From the NCBI GenBank assembly GCA_026127935.1, contig JAJSLL010000010.1, positions 1 to 61,932 of the forward strand: a stretch of DNA of 61,932 nucleotides. The letters run 5' to 3'. The notes beneath the pieces are model-generated. The model saw only the letters and a list, made by a program, of their open reading frames with translations, was not told the DNA's origin and did no database searches. Numbering within the stretch: the stretch's first letter is position 1; each line of letters begins with the position of its first letter. The DNA is from Thermoplasmatales archaeon (GTDB lineage Archaea > Thermoplasmatota > Thermoplasmata > Thermoplasmatales > GCA-001856825). Position numbers and translations under genes: made by a program. This document shows positions 1 through 8,626 of the stretch, piece by piece.

Positions 1-12
1 CCAAAAGTGAAG

Positions 13-85
13 TGGGCCCGACCGGATTCGAACCGGTGGTCTCCTCCGTGTCAGGGAGACGTCATAGCCGCTAGACCACGAGCCC
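13..85 (-). tRNA. tRNA-Val (anticodon GAC)
   Basis: Read on the minus strand this folds as a complete cloverleaf. The seven-base acceptor stem starts GGGCTCG and pairs with CGGGCCC. The anticodon stem TCTCC/GGAGG closes the loop CTGACAC, giving anticodon GAC. The T arm contains TTCGAAT. The discriminator base is A, CCA is not encoded, and there is no intron. It lies just downstream of the LigB-like gene on the same strand. Confidence 0.95.
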
Positions 86-125
86 TTAGTCGTCAGTATT
101 GCTTGAATAATAATTTTTTCTTTGA

Positions 126-896
126 TCATTCTGCCGTTGCGAGCAACATGCCAAAGTATTCTTGGAGGTAGTAGTAATGGAATTTAGGAAGGAGCTCCCC
201 ACAAGTTGCAAACCCGTGAAACATCAACAGATTCCAGTAGCTATCTGGTTTAGCCCCGTTTATGAAGGCATCATTCAAAGCTATTATTTTTTCAAATCTA
301 TTACTTTCCAGTGCTTTGACCATCATTTTATCGTATAATTTAGCTCTGGAATCGTACCCGTAAGGACCAGACTTAGAATGAGTATGGGCCTGATCTGCGC
401 TAAACACTACTGAAATCTTCCTTTCTGAGTCAGAGACCGCTTCAAACATCTTCTTCCCGAGGCTAATCAATTCAGAACGTCTGGAAGTCCTCCATTGACC
501 GAGCATTGAAATCTTTTTCTCTCCAAAGAACTTAAGAGGTATCAATGTCCCAAAATCTACCGGAAAAGTGGACAACTTACCTTCTGATGTTACAAAATTA
601 GTCCTCACAAAATATTTTGATTTTTCCACTAACCTTGAATTTAGTTCCCTGTCTGTATCATATTCGCCCTTTATCATCATCTTCCCAATTTTGTATCTTC
701 CAGAAACATATTTGGTGTTAATGACTGGTAATCCGTTCGGCAGACTGAGGGAATGGGGACTTATTATTAAGATGGTCTCAGAGGAATCATTCTTGGTTAC
801 CTTTGAAATGGCCCTGTTCATCAAGCGGCTCTCTGGATTGGGAAGAGAAATTACTTCATCTCCGTGAGGTATTACGTAAGTTTTTACGAGAACCAT
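126..896 (-). CDS. LigB/MEMO-like class III extradiol dioxygenase family protein
   Basis: A 256-residue protein resembling the LigB-type (class III extradiol) dioxygenase fold. Metal-ligand candidates are the early HGDE at about residues 11-14, SPHS near 46-49, and later His pairs such as QAHTHS near 170. Some archaeal members act in aromatic or protein-associated chemistry, but the substrate here cannot be told from sequence. Its ATG abuts the TAG stop of nreA, so it is the last gene of a menG/Trm112/nreA/LigB-like run on the minus strand. The family call is fairly firm; the function is open. Confidence 0.75.
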   Translation of the reverse strand: MVLVKTYVIPHGDEVISLPNPESRLMNRAISKVTKNDSSETILIISPHSLSLPNGLPVINTKYVSGRYKIGKMMIKGEYDTDRELNSRLVEKSKYFVRTNFVTSEGKLSTFPVDFGTLIPLKFFGEKKISMLGQWRTSRRSELISLGKKMFEAVSDSERKISVVFSADQAHTHSKSGPYGYDSRAKLYDKMMVKALESNRFEKIIALNDAFINGAKPDSYWNLLMFHGFATCGELLPKFHYYYLQEYFGMLLATAE

Positions 897-2126
897 CTAA
901 TTCACGTAATCTGTAATCTTTCTTTGGAGCTTAACTATTTCGAAGGTCTTGCTTTTTGCCCTCAGATCAACCCTTCTGCGCATTCTTATTATTTCAAAAA
1001 ACTGGTCAATGCTGTCAATATAAGTCTCTTCCTGCATCGCCATCTTGATATTTTCCCTTACCTGCCATACTCCCAAAGGCATCGTGTAGTCTCCATCTAT
1101 CAGTCTTATTACCAGTATATTCCCTTTCTTTTCCTTCTTCCTTAGGAACTCAAGAATTGGTAATTTCCCTGCAAAAAATGCACCACCTATTTTTGGGTTT
1201 ATTACCATCCTCCCAGGTTTCTCAAAATCCCCTTCCCCGCCCGATTCCCTTGGTCCAGTCCAGATTGAACCGTTGTTCCATAGCTCAATCATCTCGAAGG
1301 AATAGTCTCCAGGCATTATCAGGATGTAGTACTCGTTTCCGATTCTCTTGTAATGGAAGTATAAGTTCCCTTCCACCTCTGGAAAACCTCTAATCATCTG
1401 TATAAGTTGGTCTGAAAGTGTCTTGTCTACTGCAGTAATAGACCACCTCGTTGGAACTATCTTCCTGTTTCTTGACTTACCGAGCATTCCGGCAGAGAAG
1501 ACCTTCTCGATCGTGTAGATTGAAGTCTCTGGATATAGTAATTCTAGGGCATCGACTGCCTTGAGGTCAGTATCATAGTAAATCTTTTCAACCCTGGGAT
1601 TGGATGCAGAACTCTCGTGGTAAAAATTCTTCGCGTAACCACCAGGCCCAAAGGGTTGAGACTCTGCAGATACATCTATCTTCCTGTCAGTCGAAGAATA
1701 CTCTATCTCGCTGAAGACCGGATTTGAAGAAAGGATAAGGTCGTGTAGCTCCAACAAATAGTTGTTGGGATCAGAAGGCGTGGAAATGGGCAGGACTTTG
1801 TAGCCCCTGTAAAGGGAAAATCTGAGCTTTGCAATATCATCGACTGACATCTTCCCCCACTGATCGGGACGTTCGTAGATGGCTGTGTCCCCCCTCTGGG
1901 TTGGAAGGGCCGGTCCAATCCTCACTTTTGGGTAACCCCACTGGCCTACAAACACGGAAGGAGGACTATCGCCAGTAACGTCATTTATCTCCACTGGGAT
2001 GCCCTTTGTTAGATAGACCTTTGATACAATAGGACAAGCGGACTTACCGCAGAGAAGTTTGGCTCCCTTGCACCTGATACAGAGGCTTACTGGTATGTTC
2101 TTTAACTCGTCGTCTAAACTTGTCAT
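897..2126 (-). CDS. nreA: NreA-family DNA repair protein
   Basis: A 409-residue archaeal Nre-family protein. The N-terminus carries a zinc-finger-like set of cysteines (16, 19, 26, 31). The extreme C-terminus has Q401-x2-I404-x2-Y407-V408, which resembles a PCNA-interacting (PIP) motif; family members are known to use such a tail to bind PCNA in repair of DNA damage. PCNA is encoded at 40748 in this window. The start codon overlaps the stop of the upstream Trm112-like gene in an ATGA arrangement, so translation is probably coupled. Its enzymatic activity is not established from sequence. Confidence 0.85.
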   Translation of the reverse strand: MTSLDDELKNIPVSLCIRCKGAKLLCGKSACPIVSKVYLTKGIPVEINDVTGDSPPSVFVGQWGYPKVRIGPALPTQRGDTAIYERPDQWGKMSVDDIAKLRFSLYRGYKVLPISTPSDPNNYLLELHDLILSSNPVFSEIEYSSTDRKIDVSAESQPFGPGGYAKNFYHESSASNPRVEKIYYDTDLKAVDALELLYPETSIYTIEKVFSAGMLGKSRNRKIVPTRWSITAVDKTLSDQLIQMIRGFPEVEGNLYFHYKRIGNEYYILIMPGDYSFEMIELWNNGSIWTGPRESGGEGDFEKPGRMVINPKIGGAFFAGKLPILEFLRKKEKKGNILVIRLIDGDYTMPLGVWQVRENIKMAMQEETYIDSIDQFFEIIRMRRRVDLRAKSKTFEIVKLQRKITDYVN

Positions 2127-2296
2127 TCCGGCGGTAGCAGATTAGGTATCCCTTCCTCGATCGGATACTCGTTGTGGCACTTCTTGCACTCAAGTTTTCC
2201 ATCCAAAATCTCGTCGCCATCTGCCTTGTTGATCGTCAGGATTAGATCCTCTTTGCAAATTGGGCAACATATGATATCAAGAAGACCTTTTTTCAT
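2123..2296 (-). CDS. Trm112-like small zinc protein
   Basis: A 57-residue reading frame with two CxxC pairs (Cys 11/14 and 37/40). It ends in the pattern YPIEEGIPNLLP, typical of the Trm112p/YbaR family. Trm112 proteins are obligate partners that stabilise class I methyltransferases acting on tRNA, rRNA or release factor. This gene sits 58 bases after a UbiE/MenG methyltransferase gene and overlaps nreA by four bases (ATGA). The overlap and the intact motif support a real gene despite its size. Whether MenG is among its partners is inference from position only. Confidence 0.85.
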   Translation of the reverse strand: MKKGLLDIICCPICKEDLILTINKADGDEILDGKLECKKCHNEYPIEEGIPNLLPPE

Positions 2297-2354
2297 AACT
2301 GTTTAACAGTTCTTTTGATTAATAGGTTGCGTCGTTTTGTTGCTTAGTTTGCAA

Positions 2355-3005
2355 TCATTTTCTTCCATAAACTATAGCAGCAGACGGCGATACAAATCTC
2401 TTAATTGTGACCTCGCTGAAACCTGCTTCTTCCATCTCCTGTGCTATCTTCTCTGGTGTTTTAAAATTTTTCACTGTCGATGCAAGGTAGGTGTAGGAAT
2501 CAGATGAAGATGCCATCTTTGCAATCCGTGGTAACAACGTATAGAAGTATAGTGAAAAGAACTGTGCCAGAACTTTTCTCTTCTCAGGAAAGGCATCTAA
2601 GTTGGCCATTATTCCTCCCTTTTTAAGCACTCTTATTCCTTCATCAAAATACTCCGTAGTGGATGGAAGATTCCTAAGCACGAATGAAGACACAATCGCA
2701 TCAAACGATTCTTTCTTGATTGGCATAGCTGTTGCGGAAGCGAGAATCAGCTTCCCCTTGTTCTTGTTCAGTGCAATCATCTCTTTGGTCACGTCCAGGC
2801 CGATGAAATTTCCCTTAAAACCATCAAGACTCTCCAATTTCCCGGTTCCAGTTCCAATGTCAAGGATCTTTCCACCGTGCGGAACTAACTTCAACAGATT
2901 CAGTCGCCAGAATATGTCCATACCTAGTGACATATAGGTATTCATCCTATCATAGATGGAAGGAATTTCCTTGAATACCGCCTTCACTTTTTCTACTTCT
3001 GGCAT
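2355..3005 (-). CDS. menG: UbiE/MenG-type quinone C-methyltransferase
   Basis: A 216-residue class I SAM-dependent methyltransferase. The glycine-rich motif ILDIGTGTG lies near residues 46-54, the acidic post-motif near LDVTKEMI, and the family signature SSFVLRNLPS near 110. UbiE/MenG enzymes methylate the ring of demethylmenaquinone. A MenA-like prenyltransferase is encoded nearby at 3739-4572, which fits menaquinone or thermoplasmaquinone synthesis. It is the first gene of the minus-strand run and is divergent from UMP kinase. Another small-molecule methyltransferase role cannot be excluded. Confidence 0.8.
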   Translation of the reverse strand: MPEVEKVKAVFKEIPSIYDRMNTYMSLGMDIFWRLNLLKLVPHGGKILDIGTGTGKLESLDGFKGNFIGLDVTKEMIALNKNKGKLILASATAMPIKKESFDAIVSSFVLRNLPSTTEYFDEGIRVLKKGGIMANLDAFPEKRKVLAQFFSLYFYTLLPRIAKMASSSDSYTYLASTVKNFKTPEKIAQEMEEAGFSEVTIKRFVSPSAAIVYGRK

Positions 3006-3046
3006 TCAGCCATGAAAGTATTTATTCTATTATACCTTGTTGAGTC

Positions 3047-3703
3047 GTGAGCAGGCCGGTTATCAGTTTAGGCGGTTCTATTTTTTCCAAGACTGATGAA
3101 AAATACCTTTCAGAGTTCATTGAGAGAATAAAGGATGAAGATGGATATGCTCTGGTAGTAGGGGGAGGGCCTTTTGCTCGCGAACAGATATCAAAACTGA
3201 GAATGATGGGTGCCAAGGAATATTATCTCGATATGATGGGAATCCAGGCAACTCGCCTGAACGCGACCATGGTCTCACTTGCGCTTGGAAATCTGATGGA
3301 CGTTCCGAAGTCAATTGATGAAGCGGTTCGCATGATGAAGGTGTATAAGAGAGTTATAATGGGGGGAACGGAACCCGGTCACACGACCGATGCTGTATCG
3401 GTTCTGCTTGCAGAAGCTCTTAGTAGAGATACAGTGGTAAATGTGACGAATGTTGATTATCTTTATGACAGGGATCCTAAAGTGAAGGGTGCAAAGAAAA
3501 TAAAGAATATTGCCTATTCAAATGCAACCAAAATGATAACGTCCGAAAAGAGAGGCGCAGGTGCCAATTTCCCGCTTGACATTCTTTCGCTAAACATCGC
3601 GAGAAGAAGTGGAATAAAGATCAAGATCGTCTCCTTCCGGGATCCCTCCAATGCATTCAAAGCGATAAATGGAAAGAAGTTCGAAGGGACTATTGTCTCG
3701 TGA
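3047..3703 (+). CDS. pyrH: Archaeal UMP kinase
   Basis: A 218-residue amino acid kinase family protein of the short archaeal UMP kinase type. The N-terminal phosphate-binding pattern SLGGSIF, the loop VVGGGPFAR near residue 45, MGGTEPGHTTDAV near 107 and the nucleotide-binding NVDYLYDRDPK near 140 match the family. It phosphorylates UMP to UDP for RNA, DNA and nucleotide-sugar synthesis. The start is GTG; the next in-frame codons lead straight into the conserved first strand, so no later start is plausible. It is a single-gene unit, divergent from menG and convergent with the prenyltransferase gene. Confidence 0.9.
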   Translation: MSRPVISLGGSIFSKTDEKYLSEFIERIKDEDGYALVVGGGPFAREQISKLRMMGAKEYYLDMMGIQATRLNATMVSLALGNLMDVPKSIDEAVRMMKVYKRVIMGGTEPGHTTDAVSVLLAEALSRDTVVNVTNVDYLYDRDPKVKGAKKIKNIAYSNATKMITSEKRGAGANFPLDILSLNIARRSGIKIKIVSFRDPSNAFKAINGKKFEGTIVS

Positions 3704-3738
3704 TTCAGGAATCTGAACACTTGGTATATTCGAACGAC

Positions 3739-4572
3739 TTAAAGCAGTATTATGATAGACAGGATTACGAGAACGGTGAATAGGAAATGAATCGCTACCG
3801 AATAATTTGTCTGCCTAGAGATTTTCAACGGCGACTTGGGAAGGAAAACTATGTGGATTAGCGAAGCTATAAACACCAATATAGCAGCTACCAAGTTATC
3901 TCTCGAAATTGAAATCATGAAAGATGGCGTCAAGAGCATGATTGGATAGACTATCCTGAAATTTCTCTGCCTCCATCCACCATCTCTGTCTTCAGGAAGG
4001 TGATGAAGATAACGGATGGATGATGCAAGCAGACCCAAGCCGAGGGAAACCAGAATTTCCTCAAGTGTTATTGGTTGGTTCAAAGCTAGTATTGTTCCAA
4101 GGACAGGGAACGGACCGAACGAAAAAAAAGTGGCAGTTTCTCCTATGCCTCGGGCTCCCAGTTTTATCGGCGGAACCACATACAGCAATGAGAGGAAGAC
4201 CGCGGTCAGTCCGAGTGAAAGTAATGCGATGCTCCTGGTTAGGTACACAACGGTCAAACCCACCACAACAGCCAAAGAGATCATTGAAAGGAAAGAAAAT
4301 TTCAGTGTCTCAGGTCTCACACCTAGCTTTTCAATAAAGTAGGAGCCGAGAGGGAATAATGTATCCTCATTTCGCAAAGGCCTGGAATTGGCGTGGTCAA
4401 AAAAATCCATTGCGAGGTTCATGCCTGCCTGCATCGAAACAGTCACAACCAGAAGGAGGGGGACTAGGTAAGATAACCTGAAATGCGCGAAAGCCCAGCC
4501 TATTAGTACCGGGCTGATGCTGGTAAAATAAATCGGCGCCTTTAATCCCTTGATGAAGTCCCAAACCTTCAT
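3739..4572 (-). CDS. menA: UbiA-family prenyltransferase, MenA-like
   Basis: A 277-residue multi-pass membrane protein with about eight hydrophobic segments. The aspartate-rich motif NLAMDFFDH lies near residues 52-60, and a second acidic motif PEDRDGG is near 193. These are the prenyl-diphosphate/Mg2+ sites of UbiA enzymes. The closest type appears to be 1,4-dihydroxy-2-naphthoate prenyltransferase, which attaches the isoprenoid tail of menaquinone in the membrane. The nearby MenG-type methyltransferase supports this. A different polyprenyl acceptor, such as a lipid precursor, is possible. Confidence 0.75.
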   Translation of the reverse strand: MKVWDFIKGLKAPIYFTSISPVLIGWAFAHFRLSYLVPLLLVVTVSMQAGMNLAMDFFDHANSRPLRNEDTLFPLGSYFIEKLGVRPETLKFSFLSMISLAVVVGLTVVYLTRSIALLSLGLTAVFLSLLYVVPPIKLGARGIGETATFFSFGPFPVLGTILALNQPITLEEILVSLGLGLLASSIRYLHHLPEDRDGGWRQRNFRIVYPIMLLTPSFMISISRDNLVAAILVFIASLIHIVFLPKSPLKISRQTNYSVAIHFLFTVLVILSIIILL

Positions 4573-4639
4573 GTATGAAGGTGATTCTCAGGCAGGATAA
4601 TTACATTTTCTGGAAGACGTGTCTAATTGAACCTCAAAA

Positions 4640-6322
4640 CTACTTTCTCGAAGAATGCAGGTATCTATATATCATGAAAATAAGCTTCTTCTCACTCATC
4701 GTAGGCGATCCCCACATTATCTGTTTCTTGAGGATGGTATACTTATCACCACACGTCCTGATGAGCGCTTCACCCTTTGACATCATTCCATAGTCTCCTC
4801 CTCTTGAGAGTCTTACTGCGAGCCTGCTGGTCTCAAGGACGTGGTGGGACTTGGCATATTCCTCCTCGTCGATGTATCCCAATTCCTCTTTTTCCTTGAG
4901 AAGCGAGTCAATTGCATCGTACGTGGTCTCAACTATTGTCCGTCTATCCATCCAGTTGGTTTCATAGTTGAGATAATCCTCCCACGTTCTTCCTTGGTCC
5001 AGCGCATTATAATGCTCCATCAGGGTTCTGAACCTAAGTTTGTACCCCATTGACGGGGTTTCAAATGACATAGAACCAGGATCAAGGAAAGGAGAAAGAG
5101 GGGATGTGAAAACGAACAATCTCTTATCGTTTCTGTTCGATTCCATTAGGTGCTTTGCATACTTTACGTCGTCAAGCACGTCTTCCCTAGTCTGCCCGCT
5201 CAGTCCCACTATAAAGTAAACATCGATCTTCTTGCCACCGAGACCCATGAAGTCAGAGACAAACTTTTCCAGCCCTCTGTTCCCATACGGTCTTCCATTC
5301 TTGAGTCTGATTGCATCATTGGATGAATCTGGTGAAATCTCCATAGAGACATCCGAACTGGCTCTGAACAGATTCTGAAGCCTTTCCTTGGAGTGTGGCA
5401 CGAACACTTCCATCAGTAAAGGAATGTCCAGTCCCTCTTTTTTCAAGTTTCCGAAGATGTAATCGATTTCCTTGTCAGATCTCATCAGAAGATCGCCTGC
5501 GATGAAGACTGGAATCTTCAGATCGTCGTTTATCCTCATTATATCCTCAACAATTCTCTTTGAGGACCTGTAGATGGGTCCCGATCTGCTGTAGAATTGC
5601 TTGAACGTAAAATAGGATCCACCGCAAATACCGCAGCTGTAAGCGCATCCGTGCGTAGAAAGCACCATTGCAACAGGTTCTTTCATCCAGTCGCAGTAGG
5701 GCAAGTGTCCGGATATATCCATCGTTTTGATCGAACTGCCAATTATCTGCGAGTAATCGAATTCCTGGTAGTCCATGTCCGGTGTGAAGGTGAACCCGTT
5801 GTCCTTTATCTTCCCGTCTTCCCTATATATTGCATTCGGGACGGTTTCCATCTTCTTTCCAGCTAGTACCTTCTCCATCGGTTGCTCTGTCGTATCCCCC
5901 CTTATAACTAGGTCAACGTCCTTCACTTTGGTCATGATTTCTTTTGCGTAATAGGTGGCAGAGAATCCCCCCAGCATAACCTTTATGTCTGGTCTTTCCA
6001 CCTTTATAATCCTCGCAAGATTTAGGGCACCATGTACGTGGGGAAGCCAGTGAAGGTCTATACCGATGTATTCCGTGTCGATCTTGAGTAATTCCTCGTT
6101 GAAGTCGTATCTCTTGGAACTGAGCATTTTAAGGGCGACGTTGTCTATCCTTGCCTTGTATCCCCTCGACGTCAGATATGACAGAATTGCAAGAAAACCG
6201 ATTGGATACATTTCGAAGACTCCAGTACTGGGTACGAGTTCCGAGATGGGTCCAGCAACTATGTCTCTCTTCCTGAAGTCATATATAGAAGGTGGGTGCA
6301 TCAGGACGAGGTCATATCTCAT
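4640..6322 (-). CDS. B12-binding/radical SAM protein (Ta0216-like family)
   Basis: A 560-residue protein. The N-terminal roughly 180 residues form a cobalamin-binding-like Rossmann domain, beginning with LMHPPSIYDFRKR and containing MLGGFSATYYA. A radical SAM domain follows, with the [4Fe-4S] motif CAYSCGIC around residues 226-233. The architecture matches a B12/radical SAM family that I recall from Thermoplasma, whose reaction is uncharacterised. The C-terminal region has no recognisable domain. There is no obvious partner gene; it is monocistronic and divergent from the saccharopine-dehydrogenase-like gene. Confidence 0.8.
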   Translation of the reverse strand: MRYDLVLMHPPSIYDFRKRDIVAGPISELVPSTGVFEMYPIGFLAILSYLTSRGYKARIDNVALKMLSSKRYDFNEELLKIDTEYIGIDLHWLPHVHGALNLARIIKVERPDIKVMLGGFSATYYAKEIMTKVKDVDLVIRGDTTEQPMEKVLAGKKMETVPNAIYREDGKIKDNGFTFTPDMDYQEFDYSQIIGSSIKTMDISGHLPYCDWMKEPVAMVLSTHGCAYSCGICGGSYFTFKQFYSRSGPIYRSSKRIVEDIMRINDDLKIPVFIAGDLLMRSDKEIDYIFGNLKKEGLDIPLLMEVFVPHSKERLQNLFRASSDVSMEISPDSSNDAIRLKNGRPYGNRGLEKFVSDFMGLGGKKIDVYFIVGLSGQTREDVLDDVKYAKHLMESNRNDKRLFVFTSPLSPFLDPGSMSFETPSMGYKLRFRTLMEHYNALDQGRTWEDYLNYETNWMDRRTIVETTYDAIDSLLKEKEELGYIDEEEYAKSHHVLETSRLAVRLSRGGDYGMMSKGEALIRTCGDKYTILKKQIMWGSPTMSEKKLIFMIYRYLHSSRK

Positions 6323-6409
6323 TCTTGGAGTTATTGCATCATTGGATTTAACTAATTTGAAAACCGAAAAGAAATTAATCTCTTCGTTATATTAACCATT
6401 GGTGATCTA

Positions 6410-7525
6410 ATGAGAGTTCTTGTACTGGGAGGAGGAATGGTTGGGGCAGGAATTGCTTACGCACTTAAGAATGAAATCGAAGTAACAATTGCTGACTACA
6501 GCTCTGAAACGCTCCAGCGACTAAAGAAAGATCTCGGAGTCAATACAGTAAAGATTGACGCGTACAGGGATGCATTGGCACCTGTGATGAAAGATTTCGA
6601 TGTAATTTCAGGTGCGCTGCCTGGAAGGCTCGGCATGAAGGTAATCAGGGAAGCGTGCAAGGCAGGAGTTGACCTTGTTGATAACAGCTTCATGGAAGAG
6701 GACTTCTACAAATTGGAAAAGGAGGCTCTGGATGCAGGAATTACTGTTGTTCCTGATGCCGGCGTTGCGCCAGGGCTATCCAATACTATAGTGGGACGGA
6801 TAGCTGCGGTCCATGGGAGCCTAGAGAGCGTCGATATAAAGGTTGGGGGCCTCCCAGAAAGGAACATTCCTCCAATCGGCTACAAAGTCGTTTTCTCGCC
6901 AATGGATACGCTAGACGAATTCACCAGAAAGGTTGAGATAGTTAGAGACGGCGAGCTGGTAAAGACGGAACCGGGGGACGGACTTGAATATTTCTTCGTG
7001 AACGGGTTGGGATCACTCGAGGCATTCTACACGAATGGACTGAGGAGTCTTCTCAGAAATGTCAAGGCAAAGAACATGGTTGAAAAAACGGTTCGATACA
7101 GAGGACATCTTGAAAAGATGAAATTCCTGAAAGACCTTGGTCTACTTGGAGAAGAAAAAATTGAACTGAACGGTAACCCAGTAGTGCCCAAGGAATTACT
7201 TGCATCACTGTTCCTGAAGAATCTCAGCTTCCCAGACGTCAAGGACGTCCTTTACATGGAAATAAGGGTCGTTCCCGCAAAAGGAAAGGAAGAGATCCTT
7301 TTCACTATATTTGACAAGGAAGATACCAAAACTGGATACACTGCCATGACGAGGACTACAGGTTTCACAAATGCTGCCTTCACTAGGCTGCTGGTCAAGG
7401 GTATGATAAGGCGGAAGGGAATAATTCCACCCGAAATTGTTGCCCAGGATGGAAATTCCTTTACAGAGATCATAGGATTTCTCGAGAGAATGGGAATCGT
7501 AGTATCGGGCCCCAAGAACATTTGA
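6410..7525 (+). CDS. Saccharopine dehydrogenase-like NAD(P)-dependent oxidoreductase
   Basis: A 371-residue protein with an N-terminal Rossmann fold (VLGGGMVGAGIAYAL, residues 4-18) and the C-terminal domain of the saccharopine dehydrogenase / lysine dehydrogenase superfamily. The central DAGVAPGLSN segment is typical of this group. Members reduce or oxidise amino acid-derived imines, but the substrate is not identifiable here. The 3' end overlaps the next gene (dph6) in a TGATG arrangement, so the two are co-transcribed. No lysine-pathway genes are adjacent. Confidence 0.75.
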   Translation: MRVLVLGGGMVGAGIAYALKNEIEVTIADYSSETLQRLKKDLGVNTVKIDAYRDALAPVMKDFDVISGALPGRLGMKVIREACKAGVDLVDNSFMEEDFYKLEKEALDAGITVVPDAGVAPGLSNTIVGRIAAVHGSLESVDIKVGGLPERNIPPIGYKVVFSPMDTLDEFTRKVEIVRDGELVKTEPGDGLEYFFVNGLGSLEAFYTNGLRSLLRNVKAKNMVEKTVRYRGHLEKMKFLKDLGLLGEEKIELNGNPVVPKELLASLFLKNLSFPDVKDVLYMEIRVVPAKGKEEILFTIFDKEDTKTGYTAMTRTTGFTNAAFTRLLVKGMIRRKGIIPPEIVAQDGNSFTEIIGFLERMGIVVSGPKNI

Positions 7526-8169
7526 TGAAAGCAATCTCGCTGCTTTCTGGAGGAAAGGACTCATTCCTTAGTCTTCTGATAGCACTTTCCATAGGAATGG
7601 ATGTAGAGCGGACTATAACTGTGAAGGCAGAGCAAGATTCTTACATGTTCCACTTCCCGAACACCGAATTGGGTCGCGAGTTGTCTGGGATTATGGGAAT
7701 CAGTAACTCTTCAATCCCTGAATCAGAGTTCAAAGAGACAATCTCTCTCTACCCGGGTTACTTCCTTATTGCTGGTGCTGTGGAGTCGGAATTTCAGAAG
7801 ACTAAGCTCGAAGAAATGTGCACAGAACTGGGTCTAAAAACATTCTTTCCACTCTGGAGGAAGAACCAGGAACAGATTATCAGAGACTTTATTTCTACCG
7901 GTTCAAGGGGAATCCTTGTTATGGTTGCTGCGGAGGGACTCGACGAGAAGTTTCTTGGAAGACTGATTGATGAAGAGTCGCTGCGCATCCTAAATGAAGC
8001 CAAGCTAAAGCACGGAATCTCAATAATCGGTGAGGGAGGAGAGTACGAAACTTTGGTCACCTGTTCGCCTTTCTTAACTAGATGCATCGAGATCGAAGAT
8101 ACAGAAGTTATCGACAGAGGGATTCAGAAAATACTAAAAATCAAGAAATATCGGTTTGAGGATTCCTGA
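7525..8169 (+). CDS. dph6: Diphthine-ammonia ligase Dph6
   Basis: About 214 residues. The PP-loop motif LLSGGKDS lies at residues 6-13 and GEGGEYETLV near 170, which is diagnostic of the Dph6/MJ0570 family. Dph6 uses ATP and ammonia to amidate diphthine on translation elongation factor 2, the last step of diphthamide synthesis. I chose ATG at 7525 over the TTG one codon earlier; it overlaps the upstream stop. The 3' end overlaps the convergent ZPR1 gene by 29 bases. Confidence 0.88.
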   Translation: MKAISLLSGGKDSFLSLLIALSIGMDVERTITVKAEQDSYMFHFPNTELGRELSGIMGISNSSIPESEFKETISLYPGYFLIAGAVESEFQKTKLEEMCTELGLKTFFPLWRKNQEQIIRDFISTGSRGILVMVAAEGLDEKFLGRLIDEESLRILNEAKLKHGISIIGEGGEYETLVTCSPFLTRCIEIEDTEVIDRGIQKILKIKKYRFEDS

Positions 8170-8626
8170 TGAAGTGAGAAACTCCAGATGGATCGCTAAT
8201 TGATATTGTGATTTTTAGGCTTCCTTCTATAGCCTTCCCAACATTCTCTTGAACTTCCTCTATCTTCCTCTGGTCATCAAACAGAGGCATGAGATTGAGA
8301 AATCTGTTCAAGAGCCCTTCCACGTTAGTTATGAAAGTTTCTGCAAGTGGGCCCGGATAAAGTTCCAATCCCAACTCCGGGACTACTATCGTCCCTTTGC
8401 TTCCTCTTACGATTTTTATTTGCAAGTCTGTCTTGTTCTTGATCTCCACTTTGTCTTCTTTCGGGAAGTCACCTTGGAAAGCAAAATCGTTGACCCGGTA
8501 CCCACAGCTATTGCATCGCATATAGTAGTGAACAACTTTTCCGAAATGTGGGACGTCCAACTCATCTGATCCACTTTCAAGGTTGCCAGCCGTACATGCC
8601 GGACACTTCAGATCTGGTTCAACCAT
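8141..8626 (-). CDS. ZPR1-type zinc finger protein
   Basis: A 161-residue single-unit ZPR1 domain protein. The zinc finger is formed by CPAC (8-11) and CNSC (38-41), followed by the beta-rich ZPR1 homology region (GLELYPGPLAETFITNVEGLL). Eukaryotic ZPR1 binds and helps fold elongation factor 1A; the archaeal role is not established, but a chaperone for aEF1A is a reasonable inference. Its 5' end overlaps the 3' end of the IPP isomerase gene by 19 bases, so it ends an ipk-idi2-zpr1 unit. It lies opposite dph6, a modifier of EF2. Confidence 0.82.
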   Translation of the reverse strand: MVEPDLKCPACTAGNLESGSDELDVPHFGKVVHYYMRCNSCGYRVNDFAFQGDFPKEDKVEIKNKTDLQIKIVRGSKGTIVVPELGLELYPGPLAETFITNVEGLLNRFLNLMPLFDDQRKIEEVQENVGKAIEGSLKITISISDPSGVSHFIRNPQTDIS

